Shown: positions 1 through 6,792, numbered from the stretch's first letter. The stretch is DNA of 11,412 nucleotides from Odoribacter sp. UBA944 (GCA_002293375.1 DBDA01000033.1:1-11412); one strand, 5' to 3'. Notes: generated from the letters alone by a model not told the origin. Made by a program: numbers and translations.

Positions 1-14
1 AATACTGATTCGCA

Positions 15-353
15 TTATTCATATATGTTTTGTCCCACACACGTGTAAAGCGTGTTCCCGATCTGTATAAATCTATCCGGAATATCAGGATATTCGCCGG
101 GGCCTCTTCCGATCCGCCCGATAATTTCCAGATTTTCCATGTTGTGATCCACTGTGATAACAAATTTGTTCGTATTGTCTGCTATCACATATCCTTCGCT
201 AAACGAGCTAATGAAGCCGATTGAATTAAACGTGGTGTCGTTGTATTGTGAGATCATCTTTTCGGCAGGGGTCAACGTCAGAGTGGGATAAGCCGGTTCC
301 TTACATCCCCCCAAAAAAATATTTATGACAATCAATAATATAAGTTTATTCAT
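15..353 (-). CDS. N-terminal part of a six-bladed beta-propeller lipoprotein (DUF5128-like), ended by an early stop
   Basis: The frame encodes 112 residues. It opens with a hydrophobic segment and a lipobox (LGGC, Cys17), so the product is probably a lipoprotein. Residues 80-88 read RIGRGPGEY, the G-RGPGE motif that typifies the first blade of Bacteroidota six-bladed beta-propeller proteins. Family members are usually well over 300 residues, but here a TAA at 15-17 closes the frame just after a second blade strand begins (NTLYTCVGQNIYE). This is either a broken gene or one whose frame resumes beyond the window; only 14 bases remain, too few to decide. It lies 85 bp downstream of the cysteine-rich secreted protein gene on the same strand, a context known for this family, whose molecular role is not established. 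Family recognition is fairly sure; intactness is doubtful. Confidence 0.7.
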   Translation of the reverse strand: MNKLILLIVINIFLGGCKEPAYPTLTLTPAEKMISQYNDTTFNSIGFISSFSEGYVIADNTNKFVITVDHNMENLEIIGRIGRGPGEYPDIPDRFIQIGNTLYTCVGQNIYE

Positions 354-438
354 CGTTTACATGTTGATATTAATACTATGTAAAGTAAAATTTATCTGAT
401 GTTGCTACAGCTACTAATTACGTATTTGTAAATATTTT
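354..438 (-). other. Intergenic leader upstream of the propeller gene, with a 7-bp inverted repeat
   Basis: This AT-rich gap separates the cysteine-rich protein gene from the propeller gene. TTTACAT (356-362) and ATGTAAA (378-384) form a perfect 7-bp inverted repeat with a 15-bp spacer, ending just before the propeller start codon. I see no TAnnTTTG promoter element here, so the propeller gene is probably read through from upstream. The repeat could be a leader hairpin, a small operator or chance in AT-rich DNA. Confidence 0.25.
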
Positions 439-840
439 TTACGGCATATCTCTGGGACAAGTTTTAACAGTGAATCTTGCATTATAACATGATGGATTGG
501 CCAAACATCGAATACCCAACTTCTTAATTTTGACACAATCGGTACAATCCGGATCACAGCAAGCTGCACATGAACATCCGGCATTCTGCGGCCAATCACA
601 TACGTCCAACCTGTCATTGAAATGAAGGCCATCAGGACAGTGCATCAGGATAGGAACCCCTTTAGAACACGAAAAATAAGTCGCACAATTCTCCGGATTG
701 GCAAGAAGTATCTTAGAACCATCTTCCGGATCTTTCTTCGGACACCCTTCATCCGTTCCAGAATCAGAACTTGACAGGGTAAAAGCTACGGATAACACCA
801 ATAGCGTCACAAATAATTTTGCAAAAACTTTCATGATCAT
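439..840 (-). CDS. Secreted 14-cysteine protein with a peritrophin-A/CBM14-type chitin-binding domain
   Basis: The 133-residue product starts with a signal peptide (residues 3 to about 23, MKVFAKLF then a hydrophobic run). Residues 33-89 match the peritrophin-A (CBM14) spacing: Cys33-x18-Cys52-x5-Cys58-x9-Cys68-x12-Cys81-x7-Cys89, including the characteristic block HCPDGLHFNDRLDVCDW. This domain binds chitin in arthropod peritrophins and chitinases and is uncommon in bacteria. A second cysteine-rich region follows (Cys91, 94, 95, 99, 102, 112, 118, 128), giving 14 cysteines, an even number that would allow seven disulfides. Translation may begin at Met3 (834) rather than Met1; no Shine-Dalgarno sequence decides. 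It lies 47 bp downstream of a thioredoxin-like lipoprotein gene with no promoter of its own visible, so the two are probably co-transcribed. Chitin binding is inferred from cysteine spacing; the real ligand could be another glycan. Confidence 0.82.
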   Translation of the reverse strand: MIMKVFAKLFVTLLVLSVAFTLSSSDSGTDEGCPKKDPEDGSKILLANPENCATYFSCSKGVPILMHCPDGLHFNDRLDVCDWPQNAGCSCAACCDPDCTDCVKIKKLGIRCLANPSCYNARFTVKTCPRDMP

Positions 841-887
841 GTAATTAAATATTGTTTATATTCTTGTTTAATGTTAAGTAGCTCATT

Positions 888-1964
888 TTAGTTAGCATGC
901 GCCTCAATCCTTACCTGTTGGACAGCATTGGCCCCGTCGGAAATAAAGGTAATCTCCCGATGTACCTCTCCTGTCTTTTCTGCCAAAAATTCAAACTCTG
1001 CTGTTTTAGTTTCTCCCGGATTTAATGTTAATTGTTTTGGACTGAATAATTCCACGCAAGTATAACTCACACGGATATCCCGGATGTGTAACGATACTTT
1101 TCCCGTATTGGTAACCTCCAACGCAAAAGGTATCGGTTGTCCAACTTTGCAATCATCTAACTGCACCTTTTCTACTACCGATAGTGCAGCCTCCTCTTCG
1201 GGTATATAGTTAGGATCGATAATAAATTTTGCCTCTGTATAGAGGTCGTTGTAAAGGTAATAATACTGTATGTTAGTGAACAACAACAATTGTTTAGCCC
1301 AATAAATAGCCTCGTCGCGCCGTCCCTGTTTTTCTTCATTCAAACATTTGAGGTAGATTGCCCAAGGATGCTTAGATTGCTCAAGGCAAGTGTTAAGGGT
1401 CTCGCCAACGTCCATATCTTTATCCAAGTCCAATTTACACTTTAGCAGGTTATTGAGTAGGGATAAGTCATCGCCGTTCGCTACAGTATAATATTTATCG
1501 TAGAAATAATCCGTACACTGTACACAACCTTGGAGAGCGGATTGGATACATTGTAACGAAGGGCCGGAGGCTCCAGCGATCACGGCGGTTAAGTCGCCTG
1601 CAGAGGAGAACACACATGTCACCGGAGTGCCGGAGAAGCAAATCCATTGCGTGTACCACCTATTTTCGGACAGCGAAACATTGACGATGCTAAAGAAGGT
1701 ATTCCGAAAACGCCCGTTCTGCCCACCATAACCGATGCTTTCAATAAAATCCTTGCAGGGTGGACAGTCGGGACGGGAAAGCACAATACAAAAGTTGGCG
1801 CCTGTCTTTTGGGCGCTATCCCGGAGTTGCTCAAATGTGTGTCCGTACAGGACGACAGCTTCCTGTTGACAGGAGGAGAAGAAAGTAATAAGAGTTGCAA
1901 CTATTACGATATAAGCCCCCCAACGGAATACTTTAGCGAAAAGTACGGGCATGAAATTAAGCAT
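888..1964 (-). CDS. Thioredoxin-fold lipoprotein with C-terminal DUF1573 domain
   Basis: The 358-residue product has a basic N terminus, a membrane-spanning stretch (about 16-30) and a lipobox-like TFFSSC with Cys32, placing it in the periplasm on a lipid anchor. A thioredoxin-like domain follows with the redox motif CPPC at 67-70 and a GTP segment (112-114) in the expected place for the cis-proline loop. A further CxxC occurs at 147-150. Residues about 155-260 look helical and are unassigned. Residues about 264-355 resemble DUF1573, an immunoglobulin-like periplasmic domain (EVTNTGKVSLHIRDI, LNPGETK). It is the first gene of the minus-strand run and sits immediately before the 14-cysteine protein, so a role in forming or reshuffling that protein's disulfides is attractive but inferred. 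The upstream region holds a promoter-like element and two inverted repeats. Confidence 0.78.
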   Translation of the reverse strand: MLNFMPVLFAKVFRWGAYIVIVATLITFFSSCQQEAVVLYGHTFEQLRDSAQKTGANFCIVLSRPDCPPCKDFIESIGYGGQNGRFRNTFFSIVNVSLSENRWYTQWICFSGTPVTCVFSSAGDLTAVIAGASGPSLQCIQSALQGCVQCTDYFYDKYYTVANGDDLSLLNNLLKCKLDLDKDMDVGETLNTCLEQSKHPWAIYLKCLNEEKQGRRDEAIYWAKQLLLFTNIQYYYLYNDLYTEAKFIIDPNYIPEEEAALSVVEKVQLDDCKVGQPIPFALEVTNTGKVSLHIRDIRVSYTCVELFSPKQLTLNPGETKTAEFEFLAEKTGEVHREITFISDGANAVQQVRIEAHAN

Positions 1965-1984
1965 AGTTTTAGTTTACTACATAT

Positions 1985-2007
1985 CTATTTGCAAATATTG
2001 CAAATAG
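1985..2007. repeat. 23-bp perfect dyad, candidate operator over the -7 region of the thioredoxin-like gene
   Basis: CTATTTGCAA (1985-1994) and TTGCAAATAG (1998-2007) are perfect 10-bp inverted arms around a 3-bp spacer. The dyad begins 20 bp upstream of the start codon at 1964 and covers the best -7 candidate of that gene. The core GCAAATA recurs at 2019-2025. This arrangement is typical of a dimeric regulator site; the regulator is unknown. Confidence 0.5.
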
Positions 2008-2023
2008 TCTTTAAATATGCAAA
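1992..2023 (-). promoter_or_regulatory. Candidate Bacteroidota promoter for the thioredoxin-like/CBM14 operon
   Basis: On the minus strand a TTTG -33 element (complement of 2020-2023) is followed after 20 bp by AATATTTG (complement of 1992-1999), one base away from the TAnnTTTG -7 consensus. Spacing matches Bacteroidota sigma-ABfr promoters and predicts a start near 1985, giving a leader of roughly 20 nt before 1964. The mismatch in the -7 box lowers confidence. Confidence 0.45.
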
Positions 2024-2039
2024 TAAATCTATATTTAAA
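2010..2039. repeat. 9-bp AT-rich inverted repeat over the -33 region
   Basis: TTTAAATAT (2010-2018) and ATATTTAAA (2031-2039) are perfect inverted arms separated by 12 bp. The spacer contains the third GCAAATA copy and the candidate -33 element. It abuts the 1985-2007 dyad, so the two may work together; composition is so AT-rich that chance is possible. Confidence 0.35.
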
Positions 2040-2121
2040 AATAACAAACTACCGCCGGCAAACCCTTTCCGGTTTCTTCCGTATATGCCTGTATTGAAAG
2101 CAACACATAAATTAAGGAATT

Positions 2122-2152
2122 TTTGTAAAAAACAGACCTTTTCTTATATTTG
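2122..2152 (+). promoter_or_regulatory. Bacteroidota promoter of the DUF3078 gene
   Basis: TTTG (2122-2125) and TATATTTG (2145-2152) match the -33 and -7 consensus (TTTG, TAnnTTTG) with 19 bp between them. Predicted transcription starts near 2159, leaving about 30 nt of AT-rich leader before the ATG at 2191. Both elements are exact, making this the clearest promoter in the window. Confidence 0.75.
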
Positions 2153-2190
2153 TAGTCTTAGAATCATTTTTAAATTAAAACATACAAGCT

Positions 2191-3105
2191 ATGACACGAA
2201 CGATCTTTGTAGTTGCACTTTTCGCCTGCACTTTTTGCAGCGCAGCATTCGCTCAGGGACAACCAGACCCGATCCCCGCTCCCCCTCCGGCCTGGACCAC
2301 CAAGGGGCTGGCTGCGCTGAACCTGACCCAGGTCAGTCTGACGAACTGGTCGGCCGGGGGTGAATCTACCGTCGGCTTTGACGCCATGTTGAACTACAGT
2401 GCGGATTATAAAAGGGGGCGGAATATCTGGAACAACCGGCTGGAACTGGCATACGGGATGACCCGGACCGATCTGAACGGGACCCGGAAAACGAACGACA
2501 AAATTTATTTCGCAAGCGGTTACGGGTACGAAATCTCCAAATCCATCTACCTGAGTTTCGATCTCTCCTTCCTGACACAGTTCGACGAGGGGTTCGATTA
2601 CAAAGTTTCTCCGGACATCTACATCTCCAAGTTTATGGCCCCCGCTTATTTGGCCCTTGGCCCCGGTTTGAAGTGGATCCCGAACAAATATTTTACCGTC
2701 AATCTTTCCCCCGCTTCCTGGAGAGGGACCTTTGTACTGAACGACATGCTTTCCGACCTGGGCGCTTTCGGGGTAAAGCCGGGCAAACACCTCCTGTCGG
2801 AGTTCGGTGCCAATCTGAAAGCGGAAGTGAAATGCGACCTGAAGGACACAGGCATAGAGGCGCTGAAGAATTTTTCACTCTACTCCCGGTTGGAACTCTA
2901 TTCAAATTACCTGGACGAAATGCAGAATGTGGACGTGCGCTGGGACGTACTCCTGAACATGAAGATCAACAACTGGTTCTCGACCAACCTGACCACCAAT
3001 TTGGTATACGACAATGATGTCAAAATTGCACAAAAAGACGGCTCGGCCGGCCCGCGGGTGCAGTTCAAAGAGGTATTGGGTGTTGGGATCACGGTAAATT
3101 TTTAA
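2191..3105 (+). CDS. DUF3078 family outer-membrane beta-barrel protein
   Basis: The 304-residue protein begins with a signal peptide (MTRTIFVVALFACTFCSAAFAQ) and a short proline-rich linker. The rest is alternating amphipathic strands rich in Tyr, Asn and Trp, ending in Phe (GVGITVNF), as expected for an outer-membrane barrel. The N-terminal block LNLTQVSLTNWSAGGEST, the phrase YASGYGYEIS-like FASGYGYEISKS, and NLSPASWRGTFVLND are recognisable features of the Bacteroidota DUF3078 family, whose function is not established. Length fits the family. It has its own strong promoter and is followed by a hairpin terminator, so it is likely a single-gene transcript. It stands back to back with the thioredoxin-like/CBM14 operon, but there is no sign of functional linkage. 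Ligand or transported substrate cannot be inferred. Confidence 0.85.
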   Translation: MTRTIFVVALFACTFCSAAFAQGQPDPIPAPPPAWTTKGLAALNLTQVSLTNWSAGGESTVGFDAMLNYSADYKRGRNIWNNRLELAYGMTRTDLNGTRKTNDKIYFASGYGYEISKSIYLSFDLSFLTQFDEGFDYKVSPDIYISKFMAPAYLALGPGLKWIPNKYFTVNLSPASWRGTFVLNDMLSDLGAFGVKPGKHLLSEFGANLKAEVKCDLKDTGIEALKNFSLYSRLELYSNYLDEMQNVDVRWDVLLNMKINNWFSTNLTTNLVYDNDVKIAQKDGSAGPRVQFKEVLGVGITVNF

Positions 3106-3157
3106 GATCAGCAGCTTCGCAGCTAAGCACTTTTTGAACACTTCTTGTGAATAAGAA

Positions 3158-3188
3158 TAGAGTCTGTTTAAATTTTAAACAGACTCTA
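3158..3188. terminator. 31-bp perfect hairpin, bidirectional terminator between convergent genes
   Basis: TAGAGTCTGTTTAAA (3158-3172) and TTTAAACAGACTCTA (3174-3188) are perfect 15-bp arms around one central T. It sits in the 88-bp gap between the 3' ends of the DUF3078 gene and the DUF4268 gene. The lower part of the stem is mixed sequence and the upper part is AT-only; short T-rich tracts follow on both sides, fitting a terminator that works in both directions. Confidence 0.75.
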
Positions 3189-3193
3189 AACTT

Positions 3194-3652
3194 TTACACC
3201 GGTCTCATCCGTTCGTTGATCAGGTCCCGGTATTCCCAGTACGCCTCCTCCAGCAACACCATTTTAGCGGCGAAGAAGGCGTAGATGGATTCCCAATCCT
3301 CCGGGCGGTTGATGCTCACTCCCGGCAATTCGAAATAGATGGCGCTAACGGTTCTTTCACCCAAACCGCAGTACTCCTCCTCCCAGCGGAGATCCGGCCC
3401 GCAACTTTCAGCCATCAGGGTCTGGTACGCCATCATGCACTCGTAGATCTCGTAGCGTTTCAGGTCGTTCCGGTGGTCGATCTGGAAAAGCACCAGGGCT
3501 TTCCCGGCATCCGCGTGAAATTTCAACTGAACGCCTTTTATTTTCACCCCCGTGAGTATCCAGCGCCTGTGGATCCGGTTGCGGGAACAGTAGCGCCTGA
3601 AGCCGTTCCAAAAACAGATCTTTTGCTCTTTTGCCTCCTCTTTTGTCAACAT
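3194..3652 (-). CDS. DUF4268 family protein
   Basis: The 152-residue cytosolic protein has no signal peptide or membrane segment. It resembles the short Bacteroidota DUF4268 proteins: an N-terminal TKEEAKEQKICFWNGF block, a strand pair KIKGVQLKFHADAGKALVLFQI (residues about 37-58), and a C-terminal IYFELPGVSINRPEDWESIYAFF block (about 105-127). Length is usual for that short form. DUF4268 is also found fused to other domains in some defence-associated proteins, but no such fusion exists here and the role of the short form is unknown. The gene converges on the DUF3078 gene and diverges from rnhB, with a TACCTTTG promoter element about 45 bp upstream of its start. The ATG at 3652 is the first plausible start of the frame. 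Confidence 0.72.
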   Translation of the reverse strand: MLTKEEAKEQKICFWNGFRRYCSRNRIHRRWILTGVKIKGVQLKFHADAGKALVLFQIDHRNDLKRYEIYECMMAYQTLMAESCGPDLRWEEEYCGLGERTVSAIYFELPGVSINRPEDWESIYAFFAAKMVLLEEAYWEYRDLINERMRPV

Positions 3653-3689
3653 GGTTCGCAGCTTTGCGGTTGATGTCCGGATTTATGAT

Positions 3690-3705
3690 TACCTTCGCAA
3701 AGGTA
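3690..3705. promoter_or_regulatory. Symmetric -7 region serving the DUF4268 gene and possibly rnhB
   Basis: On the minus strand, the complement of 3698-3705 is TACCTTTG, an exact TAnnTTTG -7 box, with a predicted leader of roughly 38 nt before the DUF4268 start; no good -33 TTTG is seen. On the plus strand, TACCTTCG (3690-3697) is one base from the same consensus and points at rnhB. TACCTT (3690-3695) and AAGGTA (3700-3705) form a 6-bp dyad. The minus-strand element is fairly convincing, the plus-strand one weak. Confidence 0.45.
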
Positions 3706-3742
3706 GTGAAAACCGAACGCAATCATAAAAGTTTGTTGGCAG

Positions 3743-4348
3743 ATGCTGGAATTAAAATACAACAAAGATAAGATCGAAGCCGGGTGCGACGAAGCCGGCA
3801 GAGGATGTCTGGCGGGGCCGGTGTTTGCCGCTGCTGTTATCCTGCCGGACGATTTCTCCGATCCGCTGTTGAACGACTCCAAACAATTGAGCGAGAAGCA
3901 GCGGGCGGCGTTGCGCCCGGTCATTGAAAGAGAGGCGGTGGCTTGGGCGGTAGCTGCCATCGACAACAACGGTATCGACGAGATCAATATCCTGAACGCT
4001 TCCATCGCCGCCATGCACAAAGCGCTGGACCAACTCAACGTCCGGCCGGAGGCGATCATTGTGGACGGAAACCGTTTTAAAAAATACGGCGACATCCCCC
4101 ACACCTGTATTGTCAAAGGGGACGGGAAGTACCTCTCCATCGCAGCCGCATCGGTGCTGGCAAAAACCCACCGGGACGCATACATGGAGGAGTTGGACAG
4201 CCAGTTCCCGGAATACAACTGGAAACAGAACAAGGGATACCCCACGCAGGAACACCGGAACAAAATAAAACAGTTCGGTATCACCGCTTTTCACCGGAAA
4301 AGTTTTAATTTAGCCGATCCTCAACTAAAGTTAAATTTTGAAGAGTAA
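3743..4348 (+). CDS. rnhB: Ribonuclease HII
   Basis: This 201-residue enzyme cleaves the RNA strand of RNA-DNA hybrids and starts ribonucleotide excision from DNA in the cytoplasm, using divalent metal ions. The hallmark DEAGRG occurs at 16-21 with catalytic Asp16 and Glu17. IVDGN supplies Asp108, and KGDGKYLSIAAASVLAKT (about 125-142) supplies Asp127 followed by the conserved serine/alanine-rich helix. The C-terminal NKGYPTQEH motif is also conserved. Length and motif order are normal for bacterial RNase HII, and all key residues are present. The gene is followed after 17 bp by the GH3-family gene on the same strand, suggesting co-transcription. Its upstream region is shared with the divergent DUF4268 gene. 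Identification is very secure. Confidence 0.97.
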   Translation: MLELKYNKDKIEAGCDEAGRGCLAGPVFAAAVILPDDFSDPLLNDSKQLSEKQRAALRPVIEREAVAWAVAAIDNNGIDEINILNASIAAMHKALDQLNVRPEAIIVDGNRFKKYGDIPHTCIVKGDGKYLSIAAASVLAKTHRDAYMEELDSQFPEYNWKQNKGYPTQEHRNKIKQFGITAFHRKSFNLADPQLKLNFEE

Positions 4349-4365
4349 TCACCCTATCTCCGCTT

Positions 4366-5868
4366 ATGGCATTCAGTAACTCTGTCATCACCCTGCTTTC
4401 CCAAAAACGGCTGGCCCGGATCGAACAATTCAAAGCCCGGCCGACCGAAGTACAATACCTTACATTAAAAGAGTTGCTCAACAAGGCCGCCCAAACCGAA
4501 CAGGGCCAAAAATACGGTTTCTCTTCCATCCGCACCCCGGAGCAGTTCCGGGAGCGGCTTCCCATCGTGCAATACGAGGATATCCGGGAGGATGTCCTGC
4601 GGGTTATGGAGGGAACGCCGAATGTGTTCTGGCCGGAGAAGATCGGGTGGTTTGCCCGCTCCTCCGGAACGACGGATGCCAAGAGCAAATTTATTCCCAT
4701 CTCGCCTACGGCGCTGAAAAAGTGCCATTTCCGCGGCGGGAAAGACGCCATCGCCCTCTTCAACAGCAACTACCCCGGCTCCGCCGCTTTCCGGGGGAAG
4801 ACCCTGGCGCTGGGCGGAAGCAGTGAGATCAGCAAAACCAATTCCCATTGCCGGTACGGCGACCTCTCAGCTATTTTGATCTCCAATACGCCGTTCTGGG
4901 TCAACCAGATGAAGACGCCGGACGCTTCCGTGATGCTGATGAGTAACTGGGAGGAAAAATTGGAAAAGATCTGCGAAACCTGCATCCGCGAAGATGTGCG
5001 TTGTCTGGCCGGTGTCCCCTCCTGGCTCCTCACCCTGATCACGAAAGTGTTGGAAAAAACCGGTAAGAGCCACCTGCACGAGGTATGGCCGAATTTGGAG
5101 TTGTTTATCCACGGAGGGGTCAGCTTTACCCCGTACCGGGAACAATACAAGCGGCTGTTGCCGGACCCGAAGATGAAATACCTGGAAACCTACAACGCCT
5201 CCGAAGGTTTTTTCGGGTTGCAGAACGATCCGGAGGACTCCTCGATGCTGCTGATGCTGGATTACGGGGTCTATTACGAGTTTATGCCGCTGGGTGAACT
5301 GGGCAAACCGGCTCCCCGGACGCTCTTGTTGGAAGAGGTGGAGGAAGGGGTCAATTACGCCCTGATCATCACCACGAACGGCGGCCTTTGGAGGTATATG
5401 ATCGGGGACACCGTGATGTTCACCTCCTTAAAACCGTACAAGTTCAAGATCACGGGACGCACCAAATTCTTCATCAACGCCTTTGGGGAGGAGTTGATCA
5501 TCGACAACGCCATCGAGGCCCTGCGATACGCCTGCGAGGAGCTGAAGTGCCACGTCTTTGAGTTCACGGCCGCACCTGTTTTTATGAAAGAGGGCGGCAA
5601 AGGAGCGCACGAATGGCTGATCGAATTTGAAACCCCGCCCGCCGACCCGGAACAGTTTGCGGAACTTTTGGACAAACGCCTGCAAGAGTTGAACTCCGAC
5701 TACGAAGCCAAACGGTTGTTGTCGCTGGAGCGGCTCAAACTGCACATGGCCCGGCCGGGACTTTTTTCCGACTGGCTGAAAGGGAAAGGAAAACTCGGCG
5801 GGCAGAATAAGGTACCGCGACTTTGGAACGACAGAACCCACATCGAGCAGTTACTGGAGATGAATTAA
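4366..5868 (+). CDS. GH3 auxin-responsive promoter family protein (acyl-adenylate-forming conjugase-like)
   Basis: The 500-residue protein belongs to the GH3 family within the ANL adenylate-forming superfamily. Plant members (for example JAR1) activate a carboxylic acid with ATP and conjugate it to an amino acid; bacterial members keep the fold but their substrates are unknown. Visible motifs in order are the phosphate-binding loop ARSSGTTDAKSKFIPIS (97-113), the nucleotide-binding ETYNASEGFFG (274-284), WRYMIGDTVMFT (342-353) and the hinge-region block ITGRTKFFINAFGEEL (362-377), after which a small C-terminal domain follows. There is no signal peptide, so it is cytosolic. Length is close to the bacterial family norm and nothing looks broken. 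It probably shares a transcript with rnhB, 17 bp upstream, although no functional connection is evident. Confidence 0.92.
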   Translation: MAFSNSVITLLSQKRLARIEQFKARPTEVQYLTLKELLNKAAQTEQGQKYGFSSIRTPEQFRERLPIVQYEDIREDVLRVMEGTPNVFWPEKIGWFARSSGTTDAKSKFIPISPTALKKCHFRGGKDAIALFNSNYPGSAAFRGKTLALGGSSEISKTNSHCRYGDLSAILISNTPFWVNQMKTPDASVMLMSNWEEKLEKICETCIREDVRCLAGVPSWLLTLITKVLEKTGKSHLHEVWPNLELFIHGGVSFTPYREQYKRLLPDPKMKYLETYNASEGFFGLQNDPEDSSMLLMLDYGVYYEFMPLGELGKPAPRTLLLEEVEEGVNYALIITTNGGLWRYMIGDTVMFTSLKPYKFKITGRTKFFINAFGEELIIDNAIEALRYACEELKCHVFEFTAAPVFMKEGGKGAHEWLIEFETPPADPEQFAELLDKRLQELNSDYEAKRLLSLERLKLHMARPGLFSDWLKGKGKLGGQNKVPRLWNDRTHIEQLLEMN

Positions 5869-5910
5869 GGGCGCGTTCCGAAATTGAAGAGCAAAAATTC
5901 AAACAACTTT

Positions 5911-6792
5911 TTACGGTTTTCCCCGGTAGTAGACCCCCAGTGGTAACGATTTGCCGAAGGTGTCGGTGAAGTAGAGTTCGCCGAACTGCTCCTGCCCGAA
6001 GGCGCCGGTCAATTGCCGGACGGCAGTACGGGAAAGAATGGGCGATAACCCCATGGAGTAGAGGTTCAGGATCAGGAAGCCGCGCTCTTTTTCCAGAAGT
6101 TGTCCGCAGAGGGCCAGCAGTTCGTTGAGGTGCTCCTCCAAGACCCACTTTTCGCCGTCGGGGCCTCGTCCGTAGGCGGGAGGGTCCAGGATGATCCCGT
6201 GGTATTTTTTGCCCCGGTTCACTTCGCGGCGGGTAAATTTCAATGCATCGTCCACGACCCAACGGATTCCATCCAAACCGGAGGCTTCCATGTTCTCCCG
6301 CGCCCACGTAATGACCGGTTTTACGGAATCGACGTGGGTCACATCCGCGCCGGCACATTTGGCCGCCAGCGAAGCACCCCCCGTATAGGCAAACAGGTTC
6401 AGGACTTGGGCCTGAAAAGGCATCGCCTGTATCGTTTGGTAGATGAACTCCCAATTCTCCGCCTGTTCAGGAAAGATCCCCACATGTTTGAAAGCGGTCA
6501 ATCCCAAGCGCATCCGCATTTTCAGGCCGCCGTTGCGGTAGTGAACGTACCACTGTTGCGGCATCCCCGGTTTGCAGCGCCACTCTCCCCGCTCATCGCC
6601 TTTTTTGTCTTTGAGAAAGCAGGCATCGGCCCGCCGGCGCCACTCTTCTTCGGGCAGTGATTTGTTCCAAAGCGCCTGCGGCTCGGGCCGGGCAATGATG
6701 TGTGGACCGAAACGCTCCAATTTTTCATACCCGCCGCTATCGATCAGTTCGTAATCGGACCAGTGCCGCGGAGAGAGAGGTGTTGTTTTCAT
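5911..6792 (-). CDS. Class I SAM-dependent methyltransferase, RlmI/COG1092-like, without a PUA domain
   Basis: The protein of 293 residues carries a Rossmann methyltransferase domain. Motif I is VLNLFAYTGGASLAA (130-144), an acidic residue ends strand 2 (THVDS, Asp155), VVDDALKF lies at 179-186, and DPPAYGRGP at 203-211 is a nucleic-acid methyltransferase motif IV. This combination matches the RlmI/RlmK-type rRNA methyltransferases, but the N-terminal region (1-110) is not a recognisable PUA domain and the active-site pattern does not fix the methylated base. I start it at the ATG at 6790-6792: the same frame is open to 6948, but that upstream part lies inside the 3' end of glnN and its sequence looks non-coding. 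With this start, glnN ends 22 bp upstream, suggesting co-transcription. It converges on the GH3 gene across 42 bp. Confidence 0.85.
   Translation of the reverse strand: MKTTPLSPRHWSDYELIDSGGYEKLERFGPHIIARPEPQALWNKSLPEEEWRRRADACFLKDKKGDERGEWRCKPGMPQQWYVHYRNGGLKMRMRLGLTAFKHVGIFPEQAENWEFIYQTIQAMPFQAQVLNLFAYTGGASLAAKCAGADVTHVDSVKPVITWARENMEASGLDGIRWVVDDALKFTRREVNRGKKYHGIILDPPAYGRGPDGEKWVLEEHLNELLALCGQLLEKERGFLILNLYSMGLSPILSRTAVRQLTGAFGQEQFGELYFTDTFGKSLPLGVYYRGKP

Noticed and set aside
1647..2363. Plus-strand open frame of 238 codons opposite the thioredoxin-like gene and running into the DUF3078 gene
   Set aside because: It is antisense to a clearly coding lipoprotein gene, crosses the promoter region and overlaps the DUF3078 start in another frame; its protein has no recognisable features.
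5869..5910. Possible terminator between the GH3 and methyltransferase genes (TTGAA at 5884-5888, TTCAA at 5898-5902)
   Set aside because: Arms are only 5 bp and AT-rich with a 9-base loop, which is too weak to support.
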